Shown one piece after another: positions 44,420 through 56,335 of a DNA stretch of 64,000 nucleotides. The DNA lies in assembly GCA_009760855.2 (NCBI GenBank), contig WPIO01000025.1, positions 3,117,501 through 3,181,500 of the forward strand. Direction: 5' to 3'. Under the pieces are notes generated by a model. It had not been told where the DNA came from, ran no database searches, and was given only the letters and a program-made list of their open reading frames with translations. The stretch's first letter is position 1, and each line of letters starts with the position of its first letter. The DNA is from Cristatella mucedo (Eukaryota; Bryozoa; Phylactolaemata; Cristatellidae). Made by a program: the position numbers and the translations under genes.

Positions 44420-45065
44420 TCGTCGGAGGCGTCGTGACGCCACTCGCGAATGAGATCCGGGCGTTCTCGTCTTATCTCTGCGGGACGATTCGCGCGTTGA
44501 AACGACGGATTCGGCCGTCGACGTGCCTCGAAGAGTGACCGCCCTGCACATCGCCGGGGGGGGGCGGGGACCGTGGCGGGAAAATGGAGCGTGGCGGAGC
44601 TGTGTACCGATGGCTGCGCTCCTGAGCGTGGCAGCAAAAGGCGGCCGCCCCGACGGCGATTGCGAGTTTCCAGCGGGCTTTGATCTTCGGCGGTTGTCAT
44701 TAAGGAGAGCGCGTGCAAGCAGCTCACGTTCCGCCGCTGTTTGTCTGGCGATTGAGCGATTGGCGATTCGAGGCTCTGAGCGTGCGTTCGACGCGCCGAG
44801 GGCGCAGCGGGAGATGGCAGGAGCACGTGGAGCTCCGCCATTTAACCGCTCGAGTGCGATCGCTTCAAAAGTTTTTCTAGACGCTGCATCAGTCAGGCGG
44901 GAATCGCTGCATACCTGGCGAGCGCAGCTGACGTTGCAGCTGCAGCCCGCAGCCACCACCGCAGCCGCCGCCGCCGACCCCACGCGCCGCCGGCGTACGC
45001 CGGCATTCCCAGATGAGAACCGGAGCGCTGCACTGGGCAGGCGCGGGCCATTTCGTACAGTCAGG
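44420..45065. promoter_or_regulatory. CpG-rich island without recognisable gene
   Basis: High CpG content with long open frames on both strands (44523-45158 plus, 44327-45112 minus) as expected from a stop-poor GC-rich stretch. Neither product has a known domain, and both are rich in Ala, Arg and Ser. It could be a promoter island of an unseen gene. Confidence 0.35.
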
Positions 45066-47204
45066 TGCTGCGACCTTGTTTCTTCTGTATTTCTGGCTGC
45101 AGCGCTGCACAAGTGCTCTCATTCTTTCGTCACCATGCCGCGTCTGACCCGCAGCTAACGAAATTTCCTCGCTGCCTGCGTTTTGTACCCACAAAAACCA
45201 AATCGACGGCTGCGCCACCTCTCGCGAGCGCGCAAGATTCGCTCTAGATTCACTTTCAAACGCGCTACATAAAAGGGAGCGCCGCCGACTTTTCCTTCCT
45301 CCCTGCACGACATCAAATAAATATGTGTTTTTCCGTGCGACGCAGTTCGAGAGAGTCGCATCAGCCAACACTCGGCTTTTCGGCGCTGAATGGCGATATA
45401 CTGACAATAATAATTAGAAAAAAAATCTCATAGGATCTCAAGATATCAAAATGCCGTCCAGGGCACTTTGCACATGCTGCTGCCAGCGAAGGAGGCGGGT
45501 CAATTGGTTACTGACAGCGAGCGCACGATCAACACGCTTCCACTGGGCGTTAGGTTTGAGCTCTCGCGACCGAAGTCGGGCGGCCATTCTTTTGAACCAG
45601 TTTGGAAATTGGAAGGTCACAAATTAATTATCTTCACTATTCAGAAAGCGGTTCGATGGCGTATGCAAACGCACAATCTTCCAAGAACCGACGCAGCATG
45701 GAATGCAAAAGCCAGAGTGAGGAGACTTCTAACTCCCGGCAGCTGCGAGAGCCTTCTTTTAGTTTGCTGCCAGCGAGAGGTATTAAAAGCAGCCGTTCGA
45801 GTGGTGGTCGAGCGTGCGGTAGTCAGCGGAGCGTCGCGCTCACGAAAAAATTGTGAAGCATTCCAAAGTCGAACAATAGTCATTTCCTAATAATCAGAGA
45901 CGCAGTACCGCCGCATGGTGTCGGCCATCAATTCTGAGCCGACGACACCAAGTTGTTCTGGTCATTTGAACCGTCAGCATCAACCGCGGTGACTAATGAA
46001 CTGAATGCCGGACTCGACGTTAGCCAATCTCTTTGAGCTAAACGACGACGAAACAAACTGAACTCCTACTAATAGGAGACATCGCGGCCTGCGCTGAATT
46101 CTACGAGCGCTCGAAGCGAACGCTGGCTCGAACCTTTGTTCTTTCTTTTGTGTAACGGCTCCTCCGAGGTAACAAAAGCGTATGACTTCGGGTGCTGATT
46201 CGCAGCGGCGATTAGATCGCGCTGGTGAAATGAGCTCTAAATTCTCACTTTTGTAAAAGACAGCATACAGAGTGCGCCGCAGAGGGCGGCACAGAGTTCG
46301 GTGCAGAGTGCGGCACAGAGCGGAGATACCTCTGGCGCGAGACGAACGCTAGCGGCAAAGACGACCGGTCGAATAGGAAGGCGGCGAGCGGAGAAGGCAG
46401 CGAGCTGATCGCGACGCTCGAGCGGCGGTGGCGAAGAGCGGTCTGACCGGCGTGAGAAAGACAACGTGCGAATGCGCTCCGTAAGACGCTGGCGCAGGTG
46501 GAGGCACAACTCGTGTGTAGACCGCCGGCAGATGAAATATAAGCATTGCTGGAGCGAGTGAGCCGACGCGCTTGAGCTTAATACGGGCTAGCGCACCGCC
46601 CGTTCTGAGTTTGCACAATGCCTGCGATTAGGATACTGCGACGGGCTTGTCAGGGCGCATTTTCGGCAAGGAAGGAAAACATGCGCACGCATATAGTCGT
46701 AGGAGAGATGCGCCTACTCGCCGCTTTGGTACCGGGTTTTAGCATCGGTGCTCTGCGCATGGTGGGTGTGGGGTGCCTTCTAAAACAGCGATTAGTACTT
46801 CGCACGGAGGTGCATGCATTGCTGTTTACAGTCGCTGGGGCTCGTGCGATTATCTGTCCGCCTGCTAGCGAATGCAGTTCCGTTAGCGAAGCATCTTCGC
46901 CGAATGCATAACCCGCCAACCGATATGCTTGAGATTGTAGAGAGGCATCCGATTCCCGCCGACTGTTGGCACCCATCTTTTCGTGCCATCTAGCGAGCTC
47001 ATCGAGGTCCTCGGACTGGCCGAAATAAGCCACTTTCTCTAGCTAAGGGACCGGAGCTCTTTAGGCATTGAGTACCGAAATGACGTCCGAATTAGCGGGC
47101 AAGCCACCTCGCTAGGAACGCTGTCTGAGCAGGTCCGCCGCCTAAAGGAAATGCAGGAAATTTCAAGTGTTTGCCATGCGCTCGTGCTTACTTTGCAGGA
47201 AATT
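45066..47204. other. Unrecognised region; possible short ORF at 46618
   Basis: A CATAAAAGG TATA-like element at 45268-45276 and an AAATATAAG at about 46534 precede no convincing gene. The frame 46618-46911 (97 codons from ATG) has no recognised domain. A GCAGAGTGCGGCACAGAG-type near-repeat lies at 46270-46325. Confidence 0.35.
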
Positions 47205-47280
47205 TGAAGTGCCTCGAAACAGTGTGAGTTATCTGAGGGCGTTATAACAAATGCATTATAATTGTTATTATTATTAAATA
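47205..47280 (+). mobile_element. Solo LINE-A 3' tail
   Basis: CAGTGTGAGTTATCTGAGGG, ACAAATGCATTATAATTG and TTATTATTATTA. The next LINE-A copy begins directly after it. Confidence 0.6.
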
Positions 47281-49868
47281 ATAAGATAATCTGTCACATA
47301 TCCCATGCAACAATGGCATGGCCCTACTCACATCAAGGGTCACACGCTCGACTAGATTTTCTCATTCAACTGCACTTTATCATCACCAATTATTACCAAA
47401 TCCTGTTTATCTGACCACATGCAGATCTCATTCAATCTACAGTGTGCGCCCACATCATCTTCTAAAATAACCTGTGAATTGCGAAACCTCAAGACCCTTG
47501 ACATCGATGCTGTCCATGCGAGAATATCTGCTTCGCCTCTGCTGCTCAGTCCTCCCTACGATCTGTCATCATTGATAGATAGCTATAACACGACACTGGC
47601 TGACACAAGCTCGACGAGTTTGCACCTCTGACTAAGCGCACTGTGCGCCCTCGCTCAGACGGCCTATGGTTTACCGCAGACAGTAAACTAGCCAGGTCTA
47701 CAAAGCTCAAGCTTGAAAAACTTACAAAATATCATGACTGACTGTCCATCGACAGGCATTTGAAGACTACTGTAGGTCGTACCAATCGATCCTAGTAAAG
47801 GCCATGTCTAGCTTCTAAAAAAACATTGTTGAATCACAGATGCACAATCTAAAAATGCTGATATCGACGATCAACCATCTCAACCGCTCCCAAATTAGTT
47901 CCTTACCTGGTGATCCTTGTGATGATCTAGCCGATCGCTTCTCTCGATTCTTTGTGCAGAAGATAGACAAGATCAGGGAGTCCATCCCTGCAATGACAAC
48001 ACCTCCCCTAGAATGCTGTTCTCCGATTCCTGGCTGCACCTCAATGTCTACGTTTAAGCAGGTCACTAGTGATCTCGTCCTGGAGTTTATCTCCCAATCA
48101 AAGAAGACCACAAGTCCTCTTGACCCTATTCCCACTGGCCAGCTCTTACGTTGCATTGATCTGCTGCTGCCATGCATAACTAACATCATTATTGTCATTA
48201 GCCTCAGGTCATGTGCCAGCACCTTTAAAAAAGCTGTAGTCAGGCCACTTCTCAAGAAAGCGATGCTAGACCAGGAGAACTTGAGCAACTACCGTCCAGT
48301 CTCCCTTCTACCATTCCTATCAAAGACACTGGAACGGGTCGTGGCGGACCAGCTGAACTCATATATCGAAAATTCATACCTCGCTAGTAAGTTCAAGTCT
48401 GGTCTTAGAACTAATTACTCCACAGAGTCAGCATTGCTTAGGGTGTACAACGATATACTTAGGAATGCAGACATGGGTAGAGTGTCTCTGCTTGTTTTGC
48501 TTGATCTTTTGGCAGCTTTTGATACCACTGATCGCAAAGCTCTTCTAGAGCGCCTCCCATCTCGCCTGGGCATCACTGGCACTGCTCTGCAGTGGTTCAG
48601 GTCATATCTCAGTGAGAGACTCCAGAGTATTAACGTGAATGGACAAAGATCATCGAGGTACCTCTGAAATATGGGGTACCTCAGGGTTTCGTTCTAGGTC
48701 CGGTTCTTTTCACGGCTTATAATCTCCCTCTTGCTGATTTGATTGTCAAGCACAATTTAAGCTTTAACTTCTATGCGGATGACACTCAGTTGTACCTTTT
48801 GCTTTGATCCCTCCCAGCCTTCGAGCACCTCGAATCCTCTCAACTCACTTGCTGCATGTATTGATGAAATCCCCACATAAATGGAGCATATTTTCTAAAA
48901 CTAAACGATGATAAAACTAGTTATGGGCAAACCCTGAGTGATTCAGAAATCGGAAAGGCTGAAGCTCAAAATTGGCTCTGCCAGCATATCTCTAATCGAA
49001 TCAGCTCGAAATCTAGGTGTCATGTTCCAAAGTGACCTCTTTTTAGACGACCACATCAGCTCCAGTCAAATCTGCCTACTTTCAGCTACATAGTATTGCT
49101 AAAATTCGGGCTTGTTTAGATGATAATACCACGTCTAAGTTGGTCCGTGCATTTGTGACATCACGTCTTGACTTCTGCAACTCACTGCTTTCTGGCCTAC
49201 CGGCATGTGCAATCAGGCGGTTACAGCTCGTCCAAAACTCCGCAGCTAGGCTTGTCTGTCGTGAGCGTCGCAGTTGCCACATCACACTACTTCTCACCGA
49301 CCTGCAATGGCTACCAGTCAAGCAACAGATTAACTTCAAGTTTTTCTCGATCACTTTTATTTCCCTGCATTTTTTGGCCCCAGCCTACCTATCAGATATA
49401 CTCCTCCACCACGCCAAGCATCGTACTACCCGCTTTTCAGATACTAACGGTTCACCTATACCTCGTACAAACCTCAAATCTTTTTGAGACAGTGCATATA
49501 GTTCATATGCTCCCAAAGCGTGGAACTCACTCCCGACTTGCGTCAGAACATCCCTTGACACTACCACATTTAAAAATAACTTAAAAACGCACCTATTTAG
49601 GACAGCATTTAGTGGGTCCCTGTGATTCGTCCTTCATGTGCTTACGCGTGCTGACACTGTGCATGCTGCCACAAACCACATTTGCATACTGACCCTGTGT
49701 ATGTCACCCCTTACCATGTTATTCAAGTTGTTTATCAAGCATGATATCACTCACCATTCAATCGCGTTTCCCTTTGCAGCAAATGTAAAGCGCATAGAAA
49801 GAGATTGAGTTATCTATAAAATAATGCACTTTATCAAGTGCATTATTATTATTATTATTAAATATCTC
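47281..49868 (+). mobile_element. LINE-A, best-preserved reverse transcriptase
   Basis: Begins in the end of the endonuclease (QQWHGPTHIKGHTLD at about 47.3 kb), then the linker and a long open stretch from 47840 to 48667 holding NYRPVSLLPFLSKTLERVV, TNYSTESALLRVYND, LLDLLAAFDTTDRKALL and LQWFRSYLS. A 1-bp deletion near 48654 shifts the frame before [13 protein letters not shown] and the catalytic FYADD (YADD 48772-48783). Another shift follows near 48800. The C-terminal half continues in 49140-49487, with the stem-loop and (ATT)n at 49785-49860. It is 5'-truncated and non-functional as it stands. Confidence 0.92.
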
Positions 49869-50814
49869 GAGACATTGCACAAAGAATTCTGCGAGATGAG
49901 CCTCAGTAGTCTGTAGGCAATAGTGGTGTATCTGTGTACTATTAAACTTGACATTCCGAGATTTTCAGTCAATGTCTTTTGAATGAAGCACCGAGAACGA
50001 GCCATGATAAGCTATAGATGTTTTTCGTGTTGCAGTAAAGCTCAGAGCTTAAAATATCATTCACGAGTGAAGGTGTAGAACATATTTCTTTCCGATATAG
50101 CTATCGTGCCGATAACGCAGCACCCTACTGATAAGACTTGACAAACCAGCGCCGGCTTTTCATTGGCGCAAGCATGCACTAGCATCGCGTTGCGGGGCAG
50201 AACTCGCCGGCCTGATGGCAGCGATGCTAGTGACGTATGGTGTGACAAGCAGCGGAGAGCTGTTGAAATAGACTCAACTCATCGCAGTACATAAAGCAAT
50301 GCTTTCCACGAAGCCTAGCGCCTTGACCGTCGCTGCATTTGCACGAGTAATTTGCGATGGAGCTCCGCTCCATCGCAGAAGAGACTCAACAGAGAAGAAA
50401 CCACCGCGGATGGCACATAGCGACACTTGCACTAGCAGGCTGCGACAACTGCCTGTGAAGCTGCTGCTGGCGATCCTACGAAATTCGTAGAGCACATTCT
50501 CTGAGCGCGGAGGGGAATTCTTCCGTCTAGTGCCTCTCGGAGCATGCTGCGTTACAAACTGTCAGCTGTCGTGGCTTCTGTACTAAAGGCCCGGGCCGCA
50601 AACGCAGCACTAGTGATGACGCTTCCGTCGACGCTGCACGACAAGCACTGGTTGAGCTAGAGCCTGGAAGCGCGTTGCAGGCAGCGAGCGGCGTTACAGC
50701 AAGTTACAGCGGTTACGCCTCGGTACAGCGAGTGTAGTCCACGAGCGGGCACCGAAGCAACAGAGTGTGCCACCCACCGAAAGGCAATGGCGCTGTCAAT
50801 AAATGTGCGCCGTG
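49869..50814. other. Unrecognised sequence with one palindrome
   Basis: Includes an 11-bp inverted repeat TGCGATGGAGC/GCTCCATCGCA with a 3-nt loop at 50353-50377. No gene recognised. Confidence 0.45.
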
Positions 50815-50932
50815 TTCGAAAATTCGATCGTGTTTCCTTTGTAGGCTTAATCTTAAAGTGCCTAGATAGAGATTGAGTTCTCTGAGGGCGCCTTATCAAG
50901 TGCACAATTACTATTATTGTTATTACGATGCA
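50815..50932 (+). mobile_element. Solo LINE-A 3' tail
   Basis: ATTCGATCGTGTTTCCTTTG, AAAGTGCCTAGATAGAGATT, GGGCGCCTTATCAAGTGCAC and an interrupted (ATT)n match the last 110 bp of LINE-A at 35.4 and 49.8 kb. Confidence 0.75.
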
Positions 50933-52275
50933 ACGCAATTCGAGTATTGTTCCTTAAGCTTTTGTTAATTTTTGTTTTTTTGTTATTGTTAAGCTTCATT
51001 CTTCGCACAGTGTGTGAATAATTATCTTCCGGATTGAAAGGCTTCGATGTCCAATTCAGAAATGTAGTCGCGAGCAATGAGACTGGCACAAGATGACTGC
51101 TATGAGTCATCGGCAATCATACAACACTTCAGACACTGGATGTAGGGTCAACGTAACCCTAACTAAAACATATAGCAGTGAAAAGCGCACAGTTAGTCCA
51201 GACCTGACGCTCGTAAGATAAAAACAATGGTAACGACAAGGTGCTTGAAATTCTCCATGCAGCGTAATAAGTAGCGCCGAACTCATGAGAGTATACACCC
51301 GGCAAGGCAGGCGCTGATATGCAGGCTCGCTGTAGTAGCCTGTAGCAGCCGAGCGCACGGATATGCGCTTTCATCCAATCGTTATATGCTATGCTTATTG
51401 CTTGGCCTCGGCCGTGGCTTGCCTCCGAGCGACGGCAAGGTACGAACGGCAGATCGGCCCCTAAACCAAGAGCTACATAGGTCACGCTTTGGACGCCGGC
51501 CAGATCGGTAGTCGGATATAAATGAGGCTCCATAAATATGCATCGTGACGCTCGCAGCCTGTCGCAGCTATTTCGTAAGCGGTCTCAAGTTGCAAGTCAA
51601 CAGTCAAGCTCAGATGATTTTTCGAAGTCGCAGGGCAGTTTGCAGCTGCGTTTGTGCTTACGCTGAGACGAGCAAACCGGCGCCATCGAGTTTCTTCAGA
51701 AAGCAGCTGGCAGTGCTGCCGGCGACGGCATGGATTCTCTTGCAGTTTCCTACCGGAATTACTCGCTGTAGACCTATCAGAGTTGGGTCGAGGTCTTTTT
51801 AGTCAATTGTTTGATACCTAGAGCCCGAAAGGTTGGATTTACTTACCTCAAGCGCCTTGTCAGTATTTTGTGAGAGAGACTTTTTTGTGGATCAGGCTAC
51901 GACGCGGTGGATTCTACGTGCAGTTCTTGTTTACTGAGCGAGTCTACTTTCGATCAGTTGAGCTTTGCCGTTTCAATGCTGTTTGCGTCTACAAGGATCT
52001 ATCCTTCCTTCCATCTGCATACTTGAAACTACAAGGAACTTTAACTGCGACGATTGGAGATCTTACGATCGCAAAATATCAAACTACAAAGGATTCAATG
52101 ATTAGAGTGATACGCTTTCTACTTTTCGATTACGTCTTGTTTTAAAGCATGCGCAGCCTTTTAGGGTTGGAGGAGAAATTTTGTGCTTTAAAACTCAATA
52201 ATTATCGTGAATTGAACAAATTCTTTCCGTGGACATTAACGAAATTCTTGCTACAAAACTTTAATACATTAGCGA
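50933..52275. other. Unrecognised sequence
   Basis: Frames at 51159-51533 (minus), 51545-51802 and 51870-52145 (plus) show no known domain. Confidence 0.4.
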
Positions 52276-52397
52276 TAGCACAAAGAGACAGAGAAAGAGA
52301 GAGAGAGACAAAGAGACAGAGACAGAGACAGAGACTGAGAGACAGAGACAGAGAGCGAGAGAGAGAGCGAGGGAGAGAGAAAAAGAAAGACAGAGAA

Positions 52398-52452
<55 letters not shown>

Positions 52453-52475
52453 GGGAGAGAGGGACACACACGCAC
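52276..52475. repeat. (GA)n / (GACAGA)n microsatellite
   Basis: Imperfect GA array with GACAGA sub-runs, followed by a short (CA) stretch. Confidence 0.95.
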
Positions 52476-53685
52476 GCACACAGATATGGAGAGAATGCTG
52501 CGTCGAGCTATGAATGCCTGAAATCTCCGCATCACCGCCGTTGTTTTTTCGGTAGAGGCGAAATGAGTTGATGTTCGAATTGTATGCCTAATTTGCGCCC
52601 CGCATTGGATGCCACGACCATGACCTTTGACGTGATTCCACTTTGGGATGCGTGCAGAGCCTAACTTGGCTTAGCAGCCGGAGAGGGTCGGAGCTGGCGG
52701 GCCACGCACGACTCATAGCTAGCCTTCGCCTAAAGTAACTGCCAGTCTATTGAATTCGCTCTAGGCAAGGCGTATGTCGCCAGTAGCCAGTGCCTTACCG
52801 GAAGTTGGGTCTGGCGACCTTGCGCCTAGTCGTCATCGTCGTCGTTCTGCAGACGAAGGTCGAAATCAAGGGGCAGGCGACGGGCAGGGGTCGGCGAGCA
52901 AAGCAAGCCCGCAAGAAGCGGCCGGTGAGAACACGGCCGTATGTGCGTGTGTGACTTTTTATTTAGGCTCTCGGCTTTCTGGTCAATTTCTTCACTGCGG
53001 CACAACAGACGAAGCGACAGGCAACAGCGTACGATTAAGCGTACGCTGGCTAAAGGAGTCGCAATAGTGGTGTGCGGCTACTGTAGTACTCATAATTATA
53101 CGATAGTTCCGATACAATTTTCTGCAAGCGTAAGAAGAACGGAGGCTTTATGCGTTTGCGACCCGTGCGGCCGATAGTTTGAGCTTTCCGGATTACCCTT
53201 GAGAAGTGGAGACTCCCAGAGAGAAGCTACTTTGGGAATCGTTCTGTAACTTCGATAGCGATTTTCGCACACCGCTACTGGGGTTCACCACCGCCCGGAT
53301 CGGCATAGTAGGCGCTTAGCTTTGCAACGTGTAAGTGAAAGCACGGTCAGTTCTATGGCTACCATGGCTTCAGAACATTCTAGCACTCGGGACTGTTCAT
53401 GCCGTAGGAATAGTGCACGGTTACTTCGACAGCAGATAATAGCAGTCTGCTCCTTGGAGAGGGAGGTTTAATCAAGGAATCGCTCAAACCACTGCTCACA
53501 CCCTTTTTGACTGTGCCGCCCGGCTCATCGACAAACGTGGAAGGTTCAAATCGGTCGCTCCAGCTTTCTAATGGTTTTCTCTTGCTTCCCGTTTGAGCAT
53601 TAGGATTTAGTTTCGGGCACGTCTTGCAGCCTATAAAAGGCTGGGCTCCTTCCTACTAAGCTAATGCTCAGCCCATGCATATGAG
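52476..53685. other. Unrecognised sequence
   Basis: Nothing supported. A TATAAAAGG at about 53632 sits just before the LINE remnant and leads to no gene. Confidence 0.4.
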
Positions 53686-53689
53686 TGGC

Positions 53690-53860
53690 CTAGGGCCCCC
53701 CATACTCCTTACAATAGATTAGCTATTCCGGTCAGCCGCCTCAAAACGGAAGCGAGTAAGACAAGTCTTCCCCAATCGTACCGAAATGCTTTGGAAGTCT
53801 TTGCCTGAGGAGCATGGCAGCGGGCAAGCTTCCGGTACTCCATGCACTCTGACTAGAGGC
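53690..53860 (+). mobile_element. Probable LINE C-terminal remnant
   Basis: NRLAIPVSRLKT, then TSLPQSYRNALEVFA, resemble the C-terminal box of LINE-B (NKLAVPLLRLQ...LWNSLR). One frame survives only briefly. Confidence 0.45.
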
Positions 53861-54184
53861 ATTATAGCATTCAGACTCGCATTGTGGGCATTGTAGAAGA
53901 GAAGGTTCACCATAAGCAACGATTCCTGATACGAACAAAAGCAGAGGAAAATAGTGAATACTGAAATAATTCCAAAACTAAGGAAAAAGACACAAACCAA
54001 AGAAAAAGTATGCTTTTCGTGAAAGCCTTCATCCTCGGAGGTAATCTACGGCCTCTACGGCCTCTCTATCATTAGGTGTCGGGAAGCGTTAGGCGTTGAT
54101 CTTTCCTTGTCAGCCAGCGTGAAATGTTTTGACTTTTTTTCGGATTCACTGAGTGAGTTGGAAAAGAATATATCAATAATAATA

Positions 54185-54270
54185 ATACTTGCTGATTTAG
54201 CAGCCTCTCTTTTTGTATAGCGATAGAAGAGCCGATTGATATTCTTACGACGACCAAATGGGTAAACATA
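54185..54270 (-). mobile_element. SINE2 3' fragment
   Basis: TGCTGATTTAGCAGCCTC and TATAGCGATAGAAGAGCC are the SINE2 3' end in reverse. Confidence 0.55.
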
Positions 54271-54299
54271 TGCAGCCACGATATGTGAAATAAATTTTT

Positions 54300-55725
54300 A
54301 AGAATGCTGAATTTTGTAGAATCCCTCTATTAGTTCAACCCGATCGCTAGGCAGCGTTTGCTAGCATTGAACACTAATCGTTTGTGAGTACCTCTCATTT
54401 CACCTGGCTATTGTTGGCGATGCGATGCAATGGTATAGATCTAATCTCAGTTGGAGGTTTCACTGCATTAACGACAACGTGTAATCTAGGAGCCTTTAAA
54501 GTACGGGATTTCCCCAGGAATATGCAATTGGCTTCTTCTTTTCGCAATTTTTGTTGTGTTCTTGGGACGAAATTCCGCCAAAAATACACATTTAAAAGTA
54601 GTCAGTTTAATGAAAAACAAAGCATAAAGCAGTAGTTCCAGAGAGTGTGCGTCCACGTGTGTCATCGGGCGGCCGGCTTACATGCCAAGTCTACGATACT
54701 GCGTGCGCCGGGGCGTGCCCACCGCTGATTGACAGTAGCGGTAAGCCAAACGGGCGGGCTGAAAAGCCAGCGCACGAGGTTGGCCGCTCGGGCCCGAAAG
54801 CTTCGGCAGCCACCGCAAGTTTGTGAGTGAGTGACAGAGTGGCAGCCACCGCATCATCGCAGCAGCTCTGGCTCTATTCTCACTCTTGCTGATATATTAT
54901 CCCCCAGCACAATCATGGCTTCCATCGCTATGCACATGACACGTGCTTGTCTGTCGCTGTGCTTTGACCCCGGCCCTGCCGACCAGCACCTCAAATTCTC
55001 CCCTAACTACTTTGCAGCATGAAGTGCTGTCATTCGCATTTGGATGGCTGCAAGCTTTGTCTACATGTAACGACGATAAAACCAACCTATTACTCATTTA
55101 AAAACCCAGTGTCACTCAGAAATTTAGAAAGCCTAACGATCAAAATTCGCTCCGCAGGCATTTCTCCTCCTGTAGCATCTGTAAGAGCTCTCGGTAGACC
55201 ATCACCTCAGCCACGCAGTCATGTCTGCCTATTTTAGCTACTTAAAATTGCAACGGTTATGGTCTGCTTTGGCAGGTACACCACAGCCAAGACGTTCCGT
55301 TTATTCGTGACATGACGTCTGGACTTTAGTAACTCAGTATTACAATGTCTTCCTACCAGCACAATAGGACGACGGCGGAGGTTGCAAATTGTTGCAGATT
55401 GCTTGTCCGTAATAAGCGTCAAAACTGCCACATTGAATCACTTCTCGTCAACCTGCACTGGCTTCCTGTCAATAAGCAATATACATATACTTCAACGTTC
55501 TGCCACTAACTTTTAGATCCAATAGTTGTCTAGTTCCGACCCAACTATCAGAAAACTTCCTAATCAGGCTTTGCCGCGTGCTCTTCTGACTCCAGTTGCT
55601 TATCTGTGCATGCAACCAGCCTCAGCTTTTTCAAGACCGTGCACCGTGTTCGTCAGCTCCGAAACCCTAAAACTCGGCGCAACTAACGCAAGACTAACGC
55701 CACAATTTCCAGACCTTTAATTTTA
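54300..55725 (+). mobile_element. Old LINE copy split by a 290-bp insertion
   Basis: 54390-54545 reads HLAIVGDAMQWYRSNLS and CINDN, matching GITGTALQWFRSYLS of LINE-A. 54850-55700 resumes at ILTLADILSP, CFDPGPADQ and ends in C-terminal remnants. Many stops; clearly the oldest LINE here. Confidence 0.65.
54546..54845. repeat. GC-richer insertion inside an old LINE
   Basis: Interrupts the reverse transcriptase between the WFRSYLS and PLADVI segments. Contains GGGCGGCCGGC and AACGGGCGGGCTG stretches and no recognised element. Confidence 0.45.
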
Positions 55726-56190
55726 AGCGAAGATGAAATTTCACCTGTTCCTCGTAGAATGTGATCCATCCACGTGAACTTATTAAGGCGCTTTCGAAAT
55801 TTCTTATAAATAATATTACCATACCATAGTATACGTCCTCGTGCCCACGTACCCACGCGAAGGAGAACGGCGTCCGTCTTCACGAGTAGGGCTCTGACCG
55901 GTCCGGCTAGTTGTTGCTGGGTACCCAAAAATCTTTTCAGAAACATGTAGAATTAAGGTGGCTGCTCTCTATAGTAACTGCTGAACCACCCATAAGCTAA
56001 GGAGATAGAGAGGGAGGATCTTAAAAATTGAATCGATGCTTCATAGTTGCCAAGCATGGATTCTTAAGGTCGTTGGGGAAGGCTTCAGCGAAAGCACGTA
56101 CCACCTACCAAACGGTACACAAACTACACCGATTCGTCTAAACTAAAAATTTTGAAAGATTGTTTTCAATTTTATTTGAGTTATATGATT
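55726..56190. other. Unrecognised sequence
   Basis: No supported gene or repeat. Confidence 0.4.
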
Positions 56191-56194
56191 TTGA

Positions 56195-56335
56195 ATGTAC
56201 GAACAGACACTCTTTAGCCAAGTCACATATGCTACGTAGCTCAAGTCCACAACCTCGGCCTTCAATTACATTGACCTTGACCTCGATAGGGCCAAGCACC
56301 TTAACCACTGGGCTAAACCAATACGTCGAGTTAAA
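56195..56335 (-). mobile_element. SINE1 copy, degraded, minus strand
   Basis: The reverse complement reads TAGCCCAGTGGTTAAGGTGC and later GAGGTTGTGGACTTGAGC, matching the A and B boxes of the 11.4 and 12.6 kb copies. The LINE-like tail is not recognisable. Confidence 0.6.

Noticed and set aside
44327-45407. Protein-coding genes of 172-261 codons on either strand
   Set aside because: Overlapping frames in a CpG island, with compositional bias and no recognisable domain.
46618-46911. 97-codon gene starting at ATG 46618
   Set aside because: No domain, signal or homology recognised; kept only as a mention in the surrounding region.
53631-53641. TATA box promoter
   Set aside because: The motif is good but leads into a decayed LINE remnant with no gene.
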